This document shows positions 42,214-51,189 of a stretch of DNA of 64,000 bases, one piece after another. This DNA comes from Marinobacter salarius (GTDB taxonomy: Bacteria; Pseudomonadota; Gammaproteobacteria; Pseudomonadales; Oleiphilaceae). A model generated the notes under the pieces. The model searched no databases, was not told the origin of the DNA, and saw only the letters and a list, made by a program, of their open reading frames with translations. Location of the stretch: assembly GCF_032922745.1 (NCBI RefSeq), contig NZ_CP136693.1, forward strand, positions 3,720,001-3,784,000. Direction: 5' to 3'. How positions within the stretch are numbered: the first letter of the stretch is position 1; each line of letters opens with the position of its first letter. Both the position numbers and the translations under genes were made by a program.

Positions 42214-43523
42214 GGTTCATCGCACTTTACCGGGAAACGCTGCTTTTATCTTAAGGAAGAAGTAGTCGTTGTCCCGGTAGCCATAGGCCATCCGTTTGAT
42301 GACCTTAACCTTGTTGTTCATCCCTTCCAGGACGCTGGTATTCATCCGGTAGACAGCACTGGCGATAATACCTTCGACATAGCCTTTGAGGCGTCTGGCA
42401 AATTGCTGAACTGGCGCCAGCCCACTGCTCATTGCCAGATTCAACCAGTCCTGCCAGCGTTGCTTGGCTTCGTCCTCTGAAGGGGCGTACCAGAGTTCTT
42501 TGAGCTGGTCTTTCAGCACATACACTGTCATCAGAGGCTGGTTAGCCTGCAGCAACTCTTCGAGCTTCAGAGCTTGATCATCTTTGAGGTTGGTCCGATT
42601 TCTGAGCAATAGCCAGCGACTTCGCTTCACTACCTTTCGAGCGGGCTTGTCGTGTCGAAGCTGATTGGCCTGGTCGACCCGAACCCGATCAATCACTTCC
42701 CGTCCGAACTTGGCGACAACATGGAACAGGTCGTAAACCACGCGAGCGTTAGGGCAATGATGCTGAACTTCCAGATCCATGGCGGTATTCATGTCCATCG
42801 CCACAGCTTCGATCCGCGTGCACGCCTCAGCTCCTAACCATTCAAAGAAGGGACGCACAGCGGCTCGGCTACGCCCCTCTCCAACCCAGAGCACTTGCTG
42901 CGTGTCTGCATCAATCGCCACTGTGGCGTACCGGTGCCCCTTGAACAAGGCGAACTCATCCATGATCAATCGGCGAATTCGATGCCTGTCAGGCTCAGTC
43001 ACTTCCCGCTTGAGACGTTGATGGTCGACGGCTTTGACCGTATGCCAGTGCAACCCCAACAGGGTTGCTACATGCTGAACTGGCATCAGGCGCACCAAGG
43101 ACTCAATCCAATTGATCATGCCCGCTGTCAGGCGCTGTCGCCCTGGTAACCAGCGAATCTGTTCAAGTCTGGGACCACAGGATACACAGCGAACTCGACG
43201 GACAGGCACATCCAGCCAAACTCGATAATGAAACAGGTTGCGCTCTCGAACTCGTCGGGTACTAGTGTCGTGGATGGCAAGCGTGTGCTGGTTACAACCA
43301 CTGCAGCAGGGTAGATGATCAGCGGCAGGTTGCAGTCGGATGAGCACGGAGTGGGAGTCAATCTGGACGTAGGATTCCATCGTGAATCCTTCCCAGAACA
43401 GATCAAGAAGATTAGCATTCATAGAGGCGGCGGTGGATTGGCTAATTTTGTTGTTTTGGCGAACTCAAAACTAACCGGTTTTACCGCCGTCTCCTACTTT
43501 TTCACGCTAACCCGCGATGAACC
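42214..43523 (-). mobile_element. complete ISL3-family insertion sequence, 1310 bp
   Basis: Imperfect terminal inverted repeats begin GGTTCATCGC (19 of 24 positions shared: 42214-42237 and 43500-43523). It encodes one transposase and is flanked by 8-bp direct repeats, the duplication length known for ISL3. It sits inside a metal-associated exported-protein gene. Intact ends and exact duplications suggest a recent insertion. Confidence 0.93.
42217..43422 (-). CDS. ISL3-family transposase
   Basis: 401 residues, the usual length. The N-terminal zinc-binding region has CCSGCNQHTLAIHD and RVRCVSCGPR; the DDE catalytic core includes IMDEFALFKGHRYATVAID, AMDMNTAMDLEV and VVYDLFHVVAKF, and a late SVLEGMNNKVKVIKRMAYGYRD. 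It cuts and joins the element's ends. The stop lies within 4 bp of the left end of the element. Confidence 0.93.
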   Translation of the reverse strand: MNANLLDLFWEGFTMESYVQIDSHSVLIRLQPAADHLPCCSGCNQHTLAIHDTSTRRVRERNLFHYRVWLDVPVRRVRCVSCGPRLEQIRWLPGRQRLTAGMINWIESLVRLMPVQHVATLLGLHWHTVKAVDHQRLKREVTEPDRHRIRRLIMDEFALFKGHRYATVAIDADTQQVLWVGEGRSRAAVRPFFEWLGAEACTRIEAVAMDMNTAMDLEVQHHCPNARVVYDLFHVVAKFGREVIDRVRVDQANQLRHDKPARKVVKRSRWLLLRNRTNLKDDQALKLEELLQANQPLMTVYVLKDQLKELWYAPSEDEAKQRWQDWLNLAMSSGLAPVQQFARRLKGYVEGIIASAVYRMNTSVLEGMNNKVKVIKRMAYGYRDNDYFFLKIKAAFPGKVR

Positions 43524-43531
43524 TTTTTTTT
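43524..43531. repeat. 8-bp target-site duplication, right copy
   Basis: TTTTTTTT immediately outside the right terminal repeat, matching 42206-42213. Confidence 0.88.
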
Positions 43532-43684
43532 GGGCTGGTCAACCTCGTTCTGATTGGCGAGCGCGGAGGCTACAAGGCCCAGTCCTAAAAAGATGGCCAC
43601 GGCAGCCACCGATAAACTCTGGTTGACAACATTGCGTTTCATAGCACCTCTCCCGATCTGGATGGATATCAACAATGCCAAGGA

Positions 43685-43715
43685 AGCTTACTACCTGGAG
43701 TCAACTCCAGGTCAA
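43685..43715 (-). promoter_or_regulatory. MerR-family promoter of the disrupted exported-protein gene
   Basis: On the minus strand: -35 TTGACC, 19-bp spacer, -10 TAAGCT. A perfect palindrome, ACCTGGAGT-TG-ACTCCAGGT, overlaps it. The layout (nine-base half-sites around TG) equals that of the peroxiredoxin promoter at 60783-60813. The neighbouring MerR at 40577 is a candidate regulator. Confidence 0.82.
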
Positions 43716-43744
43716 GCCTTTATTTATTTCCGGGAACCGCAGGC

Positions 43745-43835
43745 GGTATCAAAATTGACCAGGGCCCTTGGTACGTTGTCGAGGGTCAGGGTGCGGCTGT
43801 CGGTGACTTGGCCTCTTGCCTCGGCGTCGGCTACA
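43745..43835 (-). pseudogene. merA fragment of about 90 bp
   Basis: This stretch closely matches 13280-13370 inside the intact merA (segment around NVPRALVNFDTG), with scattered base changes. No other merA sequence flanks it. It is a leftover of another mercury operon. The remaining sequence up to 43971 shows nothing recognisable. Confidence 0.8.
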
Positions 43836-43971
43836 GAGTCAAGCATTCTCTTTCAAAAATAGGGGCCAGGATGTGCAGACCCGCTGCCCAGGAGGTTGTC
43901 AAGGAAAAGAACAGGAGCAGTCACAGGTGGGGTCCAGACGCCATACGTCGATCGCCGCTCCGCATCGCTTA

Positions 43972-44886
43972 TTAGTGAGCATCACTCTCATCCATTCGCA
44001 GATCGGCGTCCTCAATCTGGATCGTGCAATGGGTAATGCCAAAACTTTTTTCCATCGTCTGTTGCGCAGCCAGGAGCGCCTGGCGACCACGCGCCATGTC
44101 CTCGACGACAAGATGGCAACTCAGCGCGTCAAGGCCCGAAGTCAACGTCCAGACGTGCAAATCGTGCACTGCGGTCACGCCAGGCAGATCCATAAGTTGC
44201 CGTTCCAGCAGGCCAACATCAACTTCGGGCGGAGTGCCCTCCATCAGTATATGGACGGCGCCTTTCAACAGTATCCAGGTGCGTGGCACAATGAAGAGCC
44301 CAATGCCTGCGCCGATGATCGGGTCAGCCAACGTCCAGCCGGTCAGCAACACCACTGCTGCGGCAAGGATTACTCCAACCGAGCCAAGCATGTCAGCCAG
44401 CACTTCAAAATACGCACCTTTGAGATTCAGACTTTCCCGCGAGCCGGCGTGCAGCATCTTCATTGACACAAGGTTGACTGCAAGGCCGACGACCGCGACC
44501 GCCAGCATCGGCCCGCCAAGGATTTCCGGCGGTGCAAGGAACCGCTGCCAGGCCTCGTAGAGGATGTAGATCGTCAGGAACAGCAACACAACCGCATTGG
44601 CCAGCGCCGAGAGCACCTCCATCCGCACATAACCGAAAGTTTTTTCCGGAGTCGCGGGGCGGGCGGCGAAGCGGATGGCCACCAGCGCCAGCAACATTCC
44701 GCCTACGTCGGTCAACATGTGTGCGGCGTCAGCCAGCAGCGCCAGGCTGCCGGTCCAGAGCCCGCCGACAACCTCGACCACCATAAACGTCGAGGTCATT
44801 GCCAGCGCCCATTTCAGGCCACCACTGTGACGCGCTGCGGCCGTGCCGGATCCTACAGCGGCCTTTTCACCATGCCCCTCGCCCAT
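43972..44886 (-). CDS. cation diffusion facilitator (CzcD/ZitB-like zinc exporter)
   Basis: 304 residues, six predicted helices. Metal-site motifs are ADAAHMLTDVGG (helix 2, HxxxD) and YFEVLADMLGSVGV (helix 5); the cytoplasmic C-terminal domain has AVHDLHVWTLTSGLDALSCH. A His-containing N-terminal tail precedes helix 1. CDF proteins export Zn(II) and related ions in exchange for protons. Confidence 0.9.
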   Translation of the reverse strand: MGEGHGEKAAVGSGTAAARHSGGLKWALAMTSTFMVVEVVGGLWTGSLALLADAAHMLTDVGGMLLALVAIRFAARPATPEKTFGYVRMEVLSALANAVVLLFLTIYILYEAWQRFLAPPEILGGPMLAVAVVGLAVNLVSMKMLHAGSRESLNLKGAYFEVLADMLGSVGVILAAAVVLLTGWTLADPIIGAGIGLFIVPRTWILLKGAVHILMEGTPPEVDVGLLERQLMDLPGVTAVHDLHVWTLTSGLDALSCHLVVEDMARGRQALLAAQQTMEKSFGITHCTIQIEDADLRMDESDAH

Positions 44887-44924
44887 CTGTGACTTCTCCC
44901 GATGCTGGTTCCGTGGAACACAGT

Positions 44925-45209
44925 TTAGTCAAAAATTTCCGCCAACCAGGATTTGCGGCGGTGGCCACCGTGTTTGCCGCCATGCCTGCCGTGGCCGCCG
45001 TACCGGTCGTCATAGCCGCGTTGTTGCGGTTCCGGGGTGCGCGGCGGCGCTAATTCTGCGGCGGTGCGCTCGATGATCTTGTCCAACTCACCCCGGTCCA
45101 GCCAGACCCCGCGGCACTGTGGACAGAAGTCTATCTCCACCCCCTGTCGATCAGCCATACTCAGTTGTACCTCGCAGACCGGGCACATCATCTTGCCTTT
45201 TGTGTTCAT
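44925..45209 (-). CDS. TFIIB-type zinc-ribbon protein
   Basis: 94 residues: two CxxC pairs (MCPVCEVQL and FCPQCRGVWLDRGELDKI) form a zf-TFIIB ribbon, followed by a His/Gly-rich tail (GGHGRHGGKHGG) that could bind metal. ATG at 45209 gives the family start; an upstream frame is less likely. It lies 38 bp before the CDF exporter gene and is probably co-transcribed with it. Confidence 0.82.
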   Translation of the reverse strand: MNTKGKMMCPVCEVQLSMADRQGVEIDFCPQCRGVWLDRGELDKIIERTAAELAPPRTPEPQQRGYDDRYGGHGRHGGKHGGHRRKSWLAEIFD

Positions 45210-45511
45210 GTTGCTTTCACGCTCCCTACCAGTTTGCAGTTTACCTCTGTTCAATGCCCATCGACCTAGTGTCCCGAAATCCCAGACATTATTCGAGCAG
45301 AATTAGAGGGTATCGACCTATTTGTCAAACTTCATATTGATCACTGGATGACGTTGTAAATATTGGCCTGCATGCAAGACCGCAGAAATGACAGCCTACG
45401 GCAGTGGAAAACCCTCAGGGCTGCAAAGTGCCCTGGAAAACGCCTGTACGAATTGTCATGCAACGGCTTTGACGCTAGCCCGCCAATTTATTACCTTTAA
45501 ACCTATAGTTA
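45210..45511. other. gap without a convincing gene
   Basis: Separates the leftward zinc-ribbon gene from the rightward sulfur genes. An open frame with a CTNCH haem-like motif near 45448-45462 runs into the next gene, but it has no signal peptide and no good start, so it is not called. Confidence 0.5.
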
Positions 45512-45527
45512 GAACATTTTACTGTTC
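45512..45527. promoter_or_regulatory. palindrome before the persulfide dioxygenase gene
   Basis: GAACA-TTTTAC-TGTTC, a perfect 5-6-5 palindrome in an AT-rich stretch 14 bp before the ATG. A candidate operator for a dimeric repressor; the regulator is not identified. Confidence 0.45.
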
Positions 45528-45540
45528 AGGACAGAATGCC

Positions 45541-46239
45541 ATGCTTTTTCGCCAATTCTTTGACAATACGTCCAGTACCTATACCTACCTCATTGCATCG
45601 GGCCGCGGCCGGGAAGCGCTTATCATTGATCCGGTCAAGGAGTATACGCAAGCCTACCTCGATATAATCAATCAACTTGACCTCAGGCTTGTCCGGGCGA
45701 TTGATACCCACACGCATGCGGATCACTTCACGGCTCTTGGCGATCTGCGTGATGAGACCGACTGCATCACCACCATGGGTGAATTTACCAACGCCGACTG
45801 CGTATCCGAGCAGGTATCCGAAGGGGACCGGATAGATGTCGACGGTATTCGGCTCGAGGCATTGTACACCCCGGGGCATACGGATGAGTCCTTCAGCTTT
45901 TACTGGAAAAAGGGCGACCAGCAGGCCGTATTCACTGGCGATGTGTTGTTGATCCGCGGCAGCGGCCGGACTGACTTTCAGGGCGGCGACCCGCACAAAA
46001 GTTACGATTCGATCGTCAACAAACTGTTCCGTTTGCCTGACGATACGCTGGTATATCCGGCCCATGACTACAAGGGAATGCTGAGTTCTTCCATCTATGA
46101 GGAGAAGCACTACAACCCACGCCTGGCCGGCAAGTCGGAAGCGGAATACGTGCAGATCATGAATGACTTGAATTTGCCCGACCCCAAACTCATGGACGTG
46201 GCGGTGCCTGCGAATCTGGCCTGTGGAAAACAACCGTGA
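45541..46239 (+). CDS. MBL-fold hydrolase, ETHE1-like persulfide dioxygenase
   Basis: 232 residues. The metal motif THTHADHFTALGDL, the GHTDESFSFY segment, FTGDVLLIRGSGRTDFQ and VYPAHDYKGMLSS are all typical of ETHE1-type enzymes, which oxidise glutathione persulfide to sulfite during sulfide detoxification. ATG at 45541 gives the family start (MLFRQFFDNTSSTYTYLIA). It is followed by a TIGR01244 protein, a recurring pair. Confidence 0.9.
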   Translation: MLFRQFFDNTSSTYTYLIASGRGREALIIDPVKEYTQAYLDIINQLDLRLVRAIDTHTHADHFTALGDLRDETDCITTMGEFTNADCVSEQVSEGDRIDVDGIRLEALYTPGHTDESFSFYWKKGDQQAVFTGDVLLIRGSGRTDFQGGDPHKSYDSIVNKLFRLPDDTLVYPAHDYKGMLSSSIYEEKHYNPRLAGKSEAEYVQIMNDLNLPDPKLMDVAVPANLACGKQP

Positions 46240-46282
46240 CACGGGCCCGCCCCAAGGCGAACTACATTAGAGGAGAATTTAA

Positions 46283-46720
46283 ATGGATATCAAACAGCTT
46301 GATCAGAACTACAGCGTGACGGCGCAACCTGCCATTGCTGACATCGAAGAACTGGCAAGCGCGGGCTTTCGCACTATTATTGCCAGCAGGCCTCGAAATG
46401 AAACGGAAGACCAGCCTGACACGGACGCCCTCAAGAGCAAGGCGGAGCAGCTGGGCATGACCTGGTACGAAATTCCTGTTGAGCCGGGCAAGTACGGACC
46501 CAAGGATATAGAGGCTTTTGCGAACGCCCTGAGGTCATCCCCGGACCCGGTGCTCGGCTATTGTCGCACTGGCAAGCGTGCCGTTCACTTATGGGCCCTT
46601 GCCAATGCAACTTTCTACCCTATCCCGGACCTGATCAGCAAAGCCGGGGCTGCGGGCTTTGATCTGGAACCCATGCGAAATAGCCTCGAAACCCTCAGGA
46701 ATCACAGTGATCGGCAATGA
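46283..46720 (+). CDS. TIGR01244 family phosphatase/sulfurtransferase-like protein
   Basis: 145 residues. N-terminal ITRK-like family start reads IKQLDQNYSVTAQPAIADIEEL; the active loop is LGYCRTGKRAVHLWAL with Cys in a C-x5-R loop as in DSP phosphatases and rhodanese relatives. In BigR-type sulfide operons this domain occurs next to or fused with the persulfide dioxygenase. It follows that gene by 43 bp with a ribosome site GAGGAG. Confidence 0.87.
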   Translation: MDIKQLDQNYSVTAQPAIADIEELASAGFRTIIASRPRNETEDQPDTDALKSKAEQLGMTWYEIPVEPGKYGPKDIEAFANALRSSPDPVLGYCRTGKRAVHLWALANATFYPIPDLISKAGAAGFDLEPMRNSLETLRNHSDRQ

Positions 46721-46758
46721 CGACAAATACGCCGGGAGTACGGCACTTGGCATTTGAT

Positions 46759-46800
46759 CTACTTTTCCTGTGCCGATAGCATCGCCAGTAGTACTTTCAT
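46759..46800 (-). pseudogene. gene stub (MKVLLAML...), copy 2
   Basis: Directly behind cusC, a ribosome site (AAGGGGATTCACC) and ATG open a frame of just 13 codons. The sequence closely matches the stub at 40271-40336. It suggests that the cus operon once continued into another gene that was cut away. Confidence 0.45.
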
Positions 46801-46813
46801 GGTGAATCCCCTT

Positions 46814-48046
46814 CTAGTTTGAAAGGCCGGTGGCCTGCGTTGTTTGCAAGGCTTCGTATCGTGCCCTGGCACTGAACAGGTCGCGGATGACCGTTTCCCG
46901 GGTGAGTTTTACGCCGGTAAGCTTCCGTGCACTGTCTATGGCATCTTCCAGTGCACCGGTACCGCTGGCCAATTCATTCAGGCTGGCTTCCCAGTGAGCG
47001 CGTTGATTCGGAAGATGGCGTTCGTCAAGGATTTCAAGGCGGCTGTAGCCTGCCTGAATGGCTGCCTTTACGTCGCCGATTGACGCTCGCAGATCGCGAT
47101 GGGCCTGAGTGGTTTGCCACTGTCGTTGAGATACTTCCGCAGTCGCCCTGCGAACGGCACTGTTCTGTCGCTGTCCCGTAAACGGAATCTGAATCCCTAC
47201 GCCCACCATCCAGCGCTTGCTTTCGTCCGCCCACAGGCTGTTGTAGCCCGCATTTGCGGTAAACACGGGTCTGCGGTTGGCTTCGGCAACGTCCAGTCGG
47301 GCCCGGGCCTCCGCGGTCCGCGCCTCGGCGGCCTGAACCAGCGGGTGCTCGGTTCCGGTCAGGCTGTCCGCTGCCATTGGCATACGAGGAGGCAGGGATA
47401 GCATCAGTTCGGAGGGTTGTGGGCGGCGCCCCAATAATGGGATCAGGTTGGCAGACAGCCTGGCCTGGTCCGCCTGCAGCTCAACCAGTTGCGCGTCCAG
47501 CGTATCCAGTTCCGTCTCTACCCTGAACAACTCACTCTGTGTGGCCTCGCCGTATTCCAGTCGTTGCCGGGTAATCTCGGCTAGCTGTTCCACCAGTGCA
47601 CGGGTCTCGTGATGCAACTCAATGGCCCTGTGCGAATACCACAAACGGGCATAGGCCTCCTTGACCGAGGCCGTCAGTTTTCTGGTCTGCCAGAGGGTGT
47701 CCTGGGTTGCGGCACGCACACCCGCCTCCTCGGCTCCGCGGGACGCGGATAACTGGTCCGGCCAGGGCAGCTTCTGACTGACCTCAAACCGGTGCCCGAC
47801 CACACTAGGGCCCTCCAGAGTTTCGGGTGCAATACCGTACTTTACGACAGGATCCGCCCAGGCATCCGAGCCTTCCACTTCGGCCCTTGCTGCCTCGATG
47901 GCGGCTCGCTGCGCACTCAGGGTGGCGTTGCTATCCAGGGCCTCCGCAATCCACTGGTCCACCGTTTCCAGCGATTCAGCCATTGCGGGGGCAGAAAGGG
48001 AAACGAATACCGCCAGAACGGCGTAAATTCCACTGCGTCGAATCAT
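46814..48046 (-). CDS. cusC: outer-membrane factor of a Cus-type efflux system
   Basis: 410 residues: a signal peptide ending AMA and a TolC/OEP domain of long coiled-coil helices (for example ARAEVEGSDAWADPVVKYGIAPETLEG, LVEQLAEITRQRLEYGEATQ). It is the outer-membrane duct for the RND pump. The start overlaps the cusA stop by 4 bp. Confidence 0.87.
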   Translation of the reverse strand: MIRRSGIYAVLAVFVSLSAPAMAESLETVDQWIAEALDSNATLSAQRAAIEAARAEVEGSDAWADPVVKYGIAPETLEGPSVVGHRFEVSQKLPWPDQLSASRGAEEAGVRAATQDTLWQTRKLTASVKEAYARLWYSHRAIELHHETRALVEQLAEITRQRLEYGEATQSELFRVETELDTLDAQLVELQADQARLSANLIPLLGRRPQPSELMLSLPPRMPMAADSLTGTEHPLVQAAEARTAEARARLDVAEANRRPVFTANAGYNSLWADESKRWMVGVGIQIPFTGQRQNSAVRRATAEVSQRQWQTTQAHRDLRASIGDVKAAIQAGYSRLEILDERHLPNQRAHWEASLNELASGTGALEDAIDSARKLTGVKLTRETVIRDLFSARARYEALQTTQATGLSN

Positions 48047-51000
48047 TGGTTCGCTCCTTTTTGGGCGAGCTTCTTCAACCGCGCACGCTGCCAGAGGTAG
48101 AAAATCACCGGAATCAGCAGCAGCGTCAGCACTAGAGTAGTAACCATGCCGCCAATCATCGGCCCGGCGATCCGCTGCATCACTTCCGAACCAGTGCCGC
48201 CGCCCAGCATGATGGGTACAAGGCCAGCCACGATGGCGGCAAAGGTCATCATGATCGGGCGCACCCGCTGCGCAGCCCCGTGGCTGATCGCCTGGCGCAG
48301 GGCATCCGCCGACAGTTTCCCGGGCTGATGATCGACGGCCTCCAGGGCGTTGTGCAGGGACTGGTTGAGGTACACCAGCATCAGCACACCGATTTCCACG
48401 GCGACTCCGGCCAGGGCGATAAAACCAACGGCAACAGCCACGGACAGATTGTAGCCCAGCAGGTACATCAGCCAGATGCCGCCAATCATACCGAACGGCA
48501 GGGTGCCCATTATAATACCCACCTCGGTCATGTTGCGGAAATTCAGGTACAGCAGGATCACGATAATCGCCAGCGTCAGCGGTACCACCAGTGTCAGGCG
48601 TTCCTTTGCGCGCTGCATGTACTCATACTGGCCGGACCAGGTCAGGGAGTAGCCGGCAGGCAGGTCCACCTGCTCCCGCACCACCGACTGAGCCTCTTTG
48701 ACCCAACTGCCAAGATCCCGACCTGCAATGTCAACCAGGGTCCAGCCATTGAGGCGGGCATTTTCCGATTTGATCATGGGCGGCCCCCGGTCGACCCGGA
48801 TATCCGCCACGTCGGCCAGCGCGATACGCTGTCCACCGGGCGTCACTATGGGCAGTAAGCGCATCTGCTCCACCGAATCCCGGTAGCCCTGGGGATAACG
48901 CAGATTGATGGGATAGCGCTCCAGGCCCTCCACCGTACTGGCCACGTTCATGCCGCCAATCGCAGTGCGTACCACGGATTGAATATCTGCGATATTCAAT
49001 CCGAAACGGGCGGCAGCCTCCCGCTGGATATCCACCTTGATGTAGCGTCCGCCGGCCACCCGCTCGGAAAACGCAGAGGCTGTGCCGGGTATGTCAGTCA
49101 ACACCCGCTCTAGCTTTTCCCCTATGCCCTGGATCACCGTCAGGTCAGGACCGGCCACCTTGATGCCCACCGGGGTCTTGATGCCCGTTGAGAGCATGTC
49201 AATACGGGTTTTGATGGGCATGACCCAGGCGTTAGTGAGGCCGGGAAGCCTGACGGTCCTGTCCAGTTCCCGGCGCAGGGATTCCGGCGTTACGCCGGGG
49301 CGCCACTGGTCCCGGGGTTTAAACTGGATAAAGGTTTCAATCATGGTCAGCGGGGCCGGATCGGTGGCCGTGTCAGCGCGGCCGATTTTGCCGAACACAG
49401 TTTTAACCTCTGGAATACTGGCAATCAGCTTATCGGTCTGTTGCAGGATCTGCCGGGCCTTGCCAATGGAGATGCCGGGATAGGTGGTGGGCATGTACAT
49501 CAGGTCCCCCTCATCCAGGGGGGGCATGAACTCACTGCCCAGCTTGTTGGCGGGCCAGAAGCCGATGATCAGCACAATCAGGCCACCGGCAAGCATCAGG
49601 GCGGGCCGCCGCAAAGCCCAGTCAATGGCTGGGCTGTACAGGAAGATCAGCAGCCGGTTAATGGGATTGCGGTGCTCCGGCAATACCTTGCCACGAATGA
49701 AGTAGCCCATCAGCACCGGTACCAGTGTAATGGCAAGCCCGGCAGCCGCAGCCATGGCATAGGTTTTGGTGAACGCCAGGGGTGCGAAGAGCTTGCCCTC
49801 CTGAGCCTCCAGCGTGAACACCGGCAGAAAGCTCACGGTGATGATCATCAACGAGAAAAACAGCGCGGGCCCCACTTCACCGGCGGCCCTATACATCACG
49901 GCCCATCGGTTTTCCGGTGTCAACGGGGTCCGCTCCATGTGTTTATGGACATTTTCAATCATCACAATGGCACCGTCGACCATCGCACCGATGGCGATGG
50001 CAATGCCGCCGAGGGACATAATGTTGGCGTTGATACCCTGAGCGTGCATCACCACGAACGCAGCAAGAATGCCCACCGGCAGGCTCACGATCACCACCAG
50101 GGAAGAGCGCAGGTGAAACAGGAATACCGCGCAGATCAGGATCACCACCAGAAACTCTTTCAGCAGCTTGCTGTAGAGATTGTCCACCGCATTGTTGATC
50201 AGTGTGGAACGATCATAGGTGGGCACCATTTCAACGCCATCCGGCAGGCTGCCCTTGATCTCCTCCAGGCGTTGTTTAACACCCTCGATGGTAGCCAGAG
50301 CGTTTTCGCCAAAACGCATCACCACGATACCGCCGGCCACTTCGCCTTCTCCATTCAGTTCAGCGATACCCCGGCGCATTTGTGGCCCCAGCCGGATATC
50401 CGCCACATCCTTGAGCAACAAGGGCTTGCCATTATCGTTGACACCCAGCGGCACCTGGCGCAGGTCGTCCTCGTTCTGCAGGTAACCGGTGACCCGCACC
50501 ATGTATTCCGCCTCGGCCATTTCCACGACGGATGCCCCGGTTTCCTGGTTGGCGCTGTTGATGGCGGCATGAATACGCTGCAGCGTGATGTTATGGGCGC
50601 GCAGCCGGTCCGGGTCCACCACCACCTGATACTGCTTGACCATGCCGCCAACACTGGCGACCTCGGATACCCCGGACACGGTTTGCAGTTCAAACTTCAG
50701 GAACCAGTCCTGAATGGCCCGAAGCTCCGAAAGGTCATGCTGGCCGGTGCGGTCCACCAGGGCGTAGGAGTATACCCAGCCAACGCCGGTGGCATCCGGC
50801 CCCAGCTCTGGTTTGGCGGCATCGGGCAATTGCCCGGCTACCTGGCTCAGGTATTCCAGTACCCGGGAACGAGCCCAGTACAGGTCGGTGTCGTCATCGA
50901 AGATCACATACACATAGGAGTCGCCAAAGAAGGAATACCCCCGAACCGTTTTGGCGCCCGGCACCGACAGCATGGCGGTGGTGAGCGGGTAGGTCACCTG

Positions 51001-51189
51001 GTCTTCCACCACCTGGGGCGCCTGGCCAGGATACGGGGTCTTGACGATCACCTGTACATCCGACAGGTCCGGTATGGCGTCAATGGGCGTTTCCCTGACG
51101 GAATAGAATCCCCACCCAATCAGTATGAGGGTGGCGAGCAATACAAAAAATCGGTTATGAAGCGACCACTGGATAATGCGGTTAATCAT
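48043..51189 (-). CDS. cusA: heavy-metal RND efflux pump (CusA/CzcA family)
   Basis: 1048 residues with twelve predicted helices and two large periplasmic loops. It starts IQWSLHNRFFVLLATLIL, includes the family segments TPIDAIPDLSDVQVIV, GAMVDGAIVMIENVHKH, GSEFMPPLDEGDLMYMPT (with Met residues of the monovalent-metal site region) and VEIGVLMLVYLNQ. With CusB- and CusF-like partners it most likely exports Cu(I)/Ag(I) from the periplasm. Confidence 0.94.
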   Translation of the reverse strand: MINRIIQWSLHNRFFVLLATLILIGWGFYSVRETPIDAIPDLSDVQVIVKTPYPGQAPQVVEDQVTYPLTTAMLSVPGAKTVRGYSFFGDSYVYVIFDDDTDLYWARSRVLEYLSQVAGQLPDAAKPELGPDATGVGWVYSYALVDRTGQHDLSELRAIQDWFLKFELQTVSGVSEVASVGGMVKQYQVVVDPDRLRAHNITLQRIHAAINSANQETGASVVEMAEAEYMVRVTGYLQNEDDLRQVPLGVNDNGKPLLLKDVADIRLGPQMRRGIAELNGEGEVAGGIVVMRFGENALATIEGVKQRLEEIKGSLPDGVEMVPTYDRSTLINNAVDNLYSKLLKEFLVVILICAVFLFHLRSSLVVIVSLPVGILAAFVVMHAQGINANIMSLGGIAIAIGAMVDGAIVMIENVHKHMERTPLTPENRWAVMYRAAGEVGPALFFSLMIITVSFLPVFTLEAQEGKLFAPLAFTKTYAMAAAAGLAITLVPVLMGYFIRGKVLPEHRNPINRLLIFLYSPAIDWALRRPALMLAGGLIVLIIGFWPANKLGSEFMPPLDEGDLMYMPTTYPGISIGKARQILQQTDKLIASIPEVKTVFGKIGRADTATDPAPLTMIETFIQFKPRDQWRPGVTPESLRRELDRTVRLPGLTNAWVMPIKTRIDMLSTGIKTPVGIKVAGPDLTVIQGIGEKLERVLTDIPGTASAFSERVAGGRYIKVDIQREAAARFGLNIADIQSVVRTAIGGMNVASTVEGLERYPINLRYPQGYRDSVEQMRLLPIVTPGGQRIALADVADIRVDRGPPMIKSENARLNGWTLVDIAGRDLGSWVKEAQSVVREQVDLPAGYSLTWSGQYEYMQRAKERLTLVVPLTLAIIVILLYLNFRNMTEVGIIMGTLPFGMIGGIWLMYLLGYNLSVAVAVGFIALAGVAVEIGVLMLVYLNQSLHNALEAVDHQPGKLSADALRQAISHGAAQRVRPIMMTFAAIVAGLVPIMLGGGTGSEVMQRIAGPMIGGMVTTLVLTLLLIPVIFYLWQRARLKKLAQKGANQ

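Larger units (their letters stand above)
41746..43642 (-). pseudogene. exported protein gene split by the ISL3-family element
   Basis: Removing 42214-43523 and one of the two 8-bp T runs restores a single 192-codon frame. ATG at 43642, a signal peptide ending ASALA, then NQNEVDQPKKKPQADSDEA across the junction, and on through WVCRFAGLTGDTPTC, LTYMLHGMTTDTGMQMPPH and ANTPYAHLIIPVGGQ to TGA at 41746. The mature protein has a Cys pair in the first half and several His/Met residues; the family was not recognised. A MerR-type promoter (43685-43715) lies just upstream, so it was a metal-induced periplasmic protein. Confidence 0.82.

Noticed and set aside
43500..43531. T-rich tracts near the IS as a terminator
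   Set aside because: They are explained exactly by the 8-bp target duplication and belong to the Lys codons of the split gene.
45388..45540. Possible cytochrome c start (CTNCH motif) fused to the persulfide dioxygenase
   Set aside because: No signal peptide, no axial ligand and no good ribosome site; the frame continuity appears to be chance.
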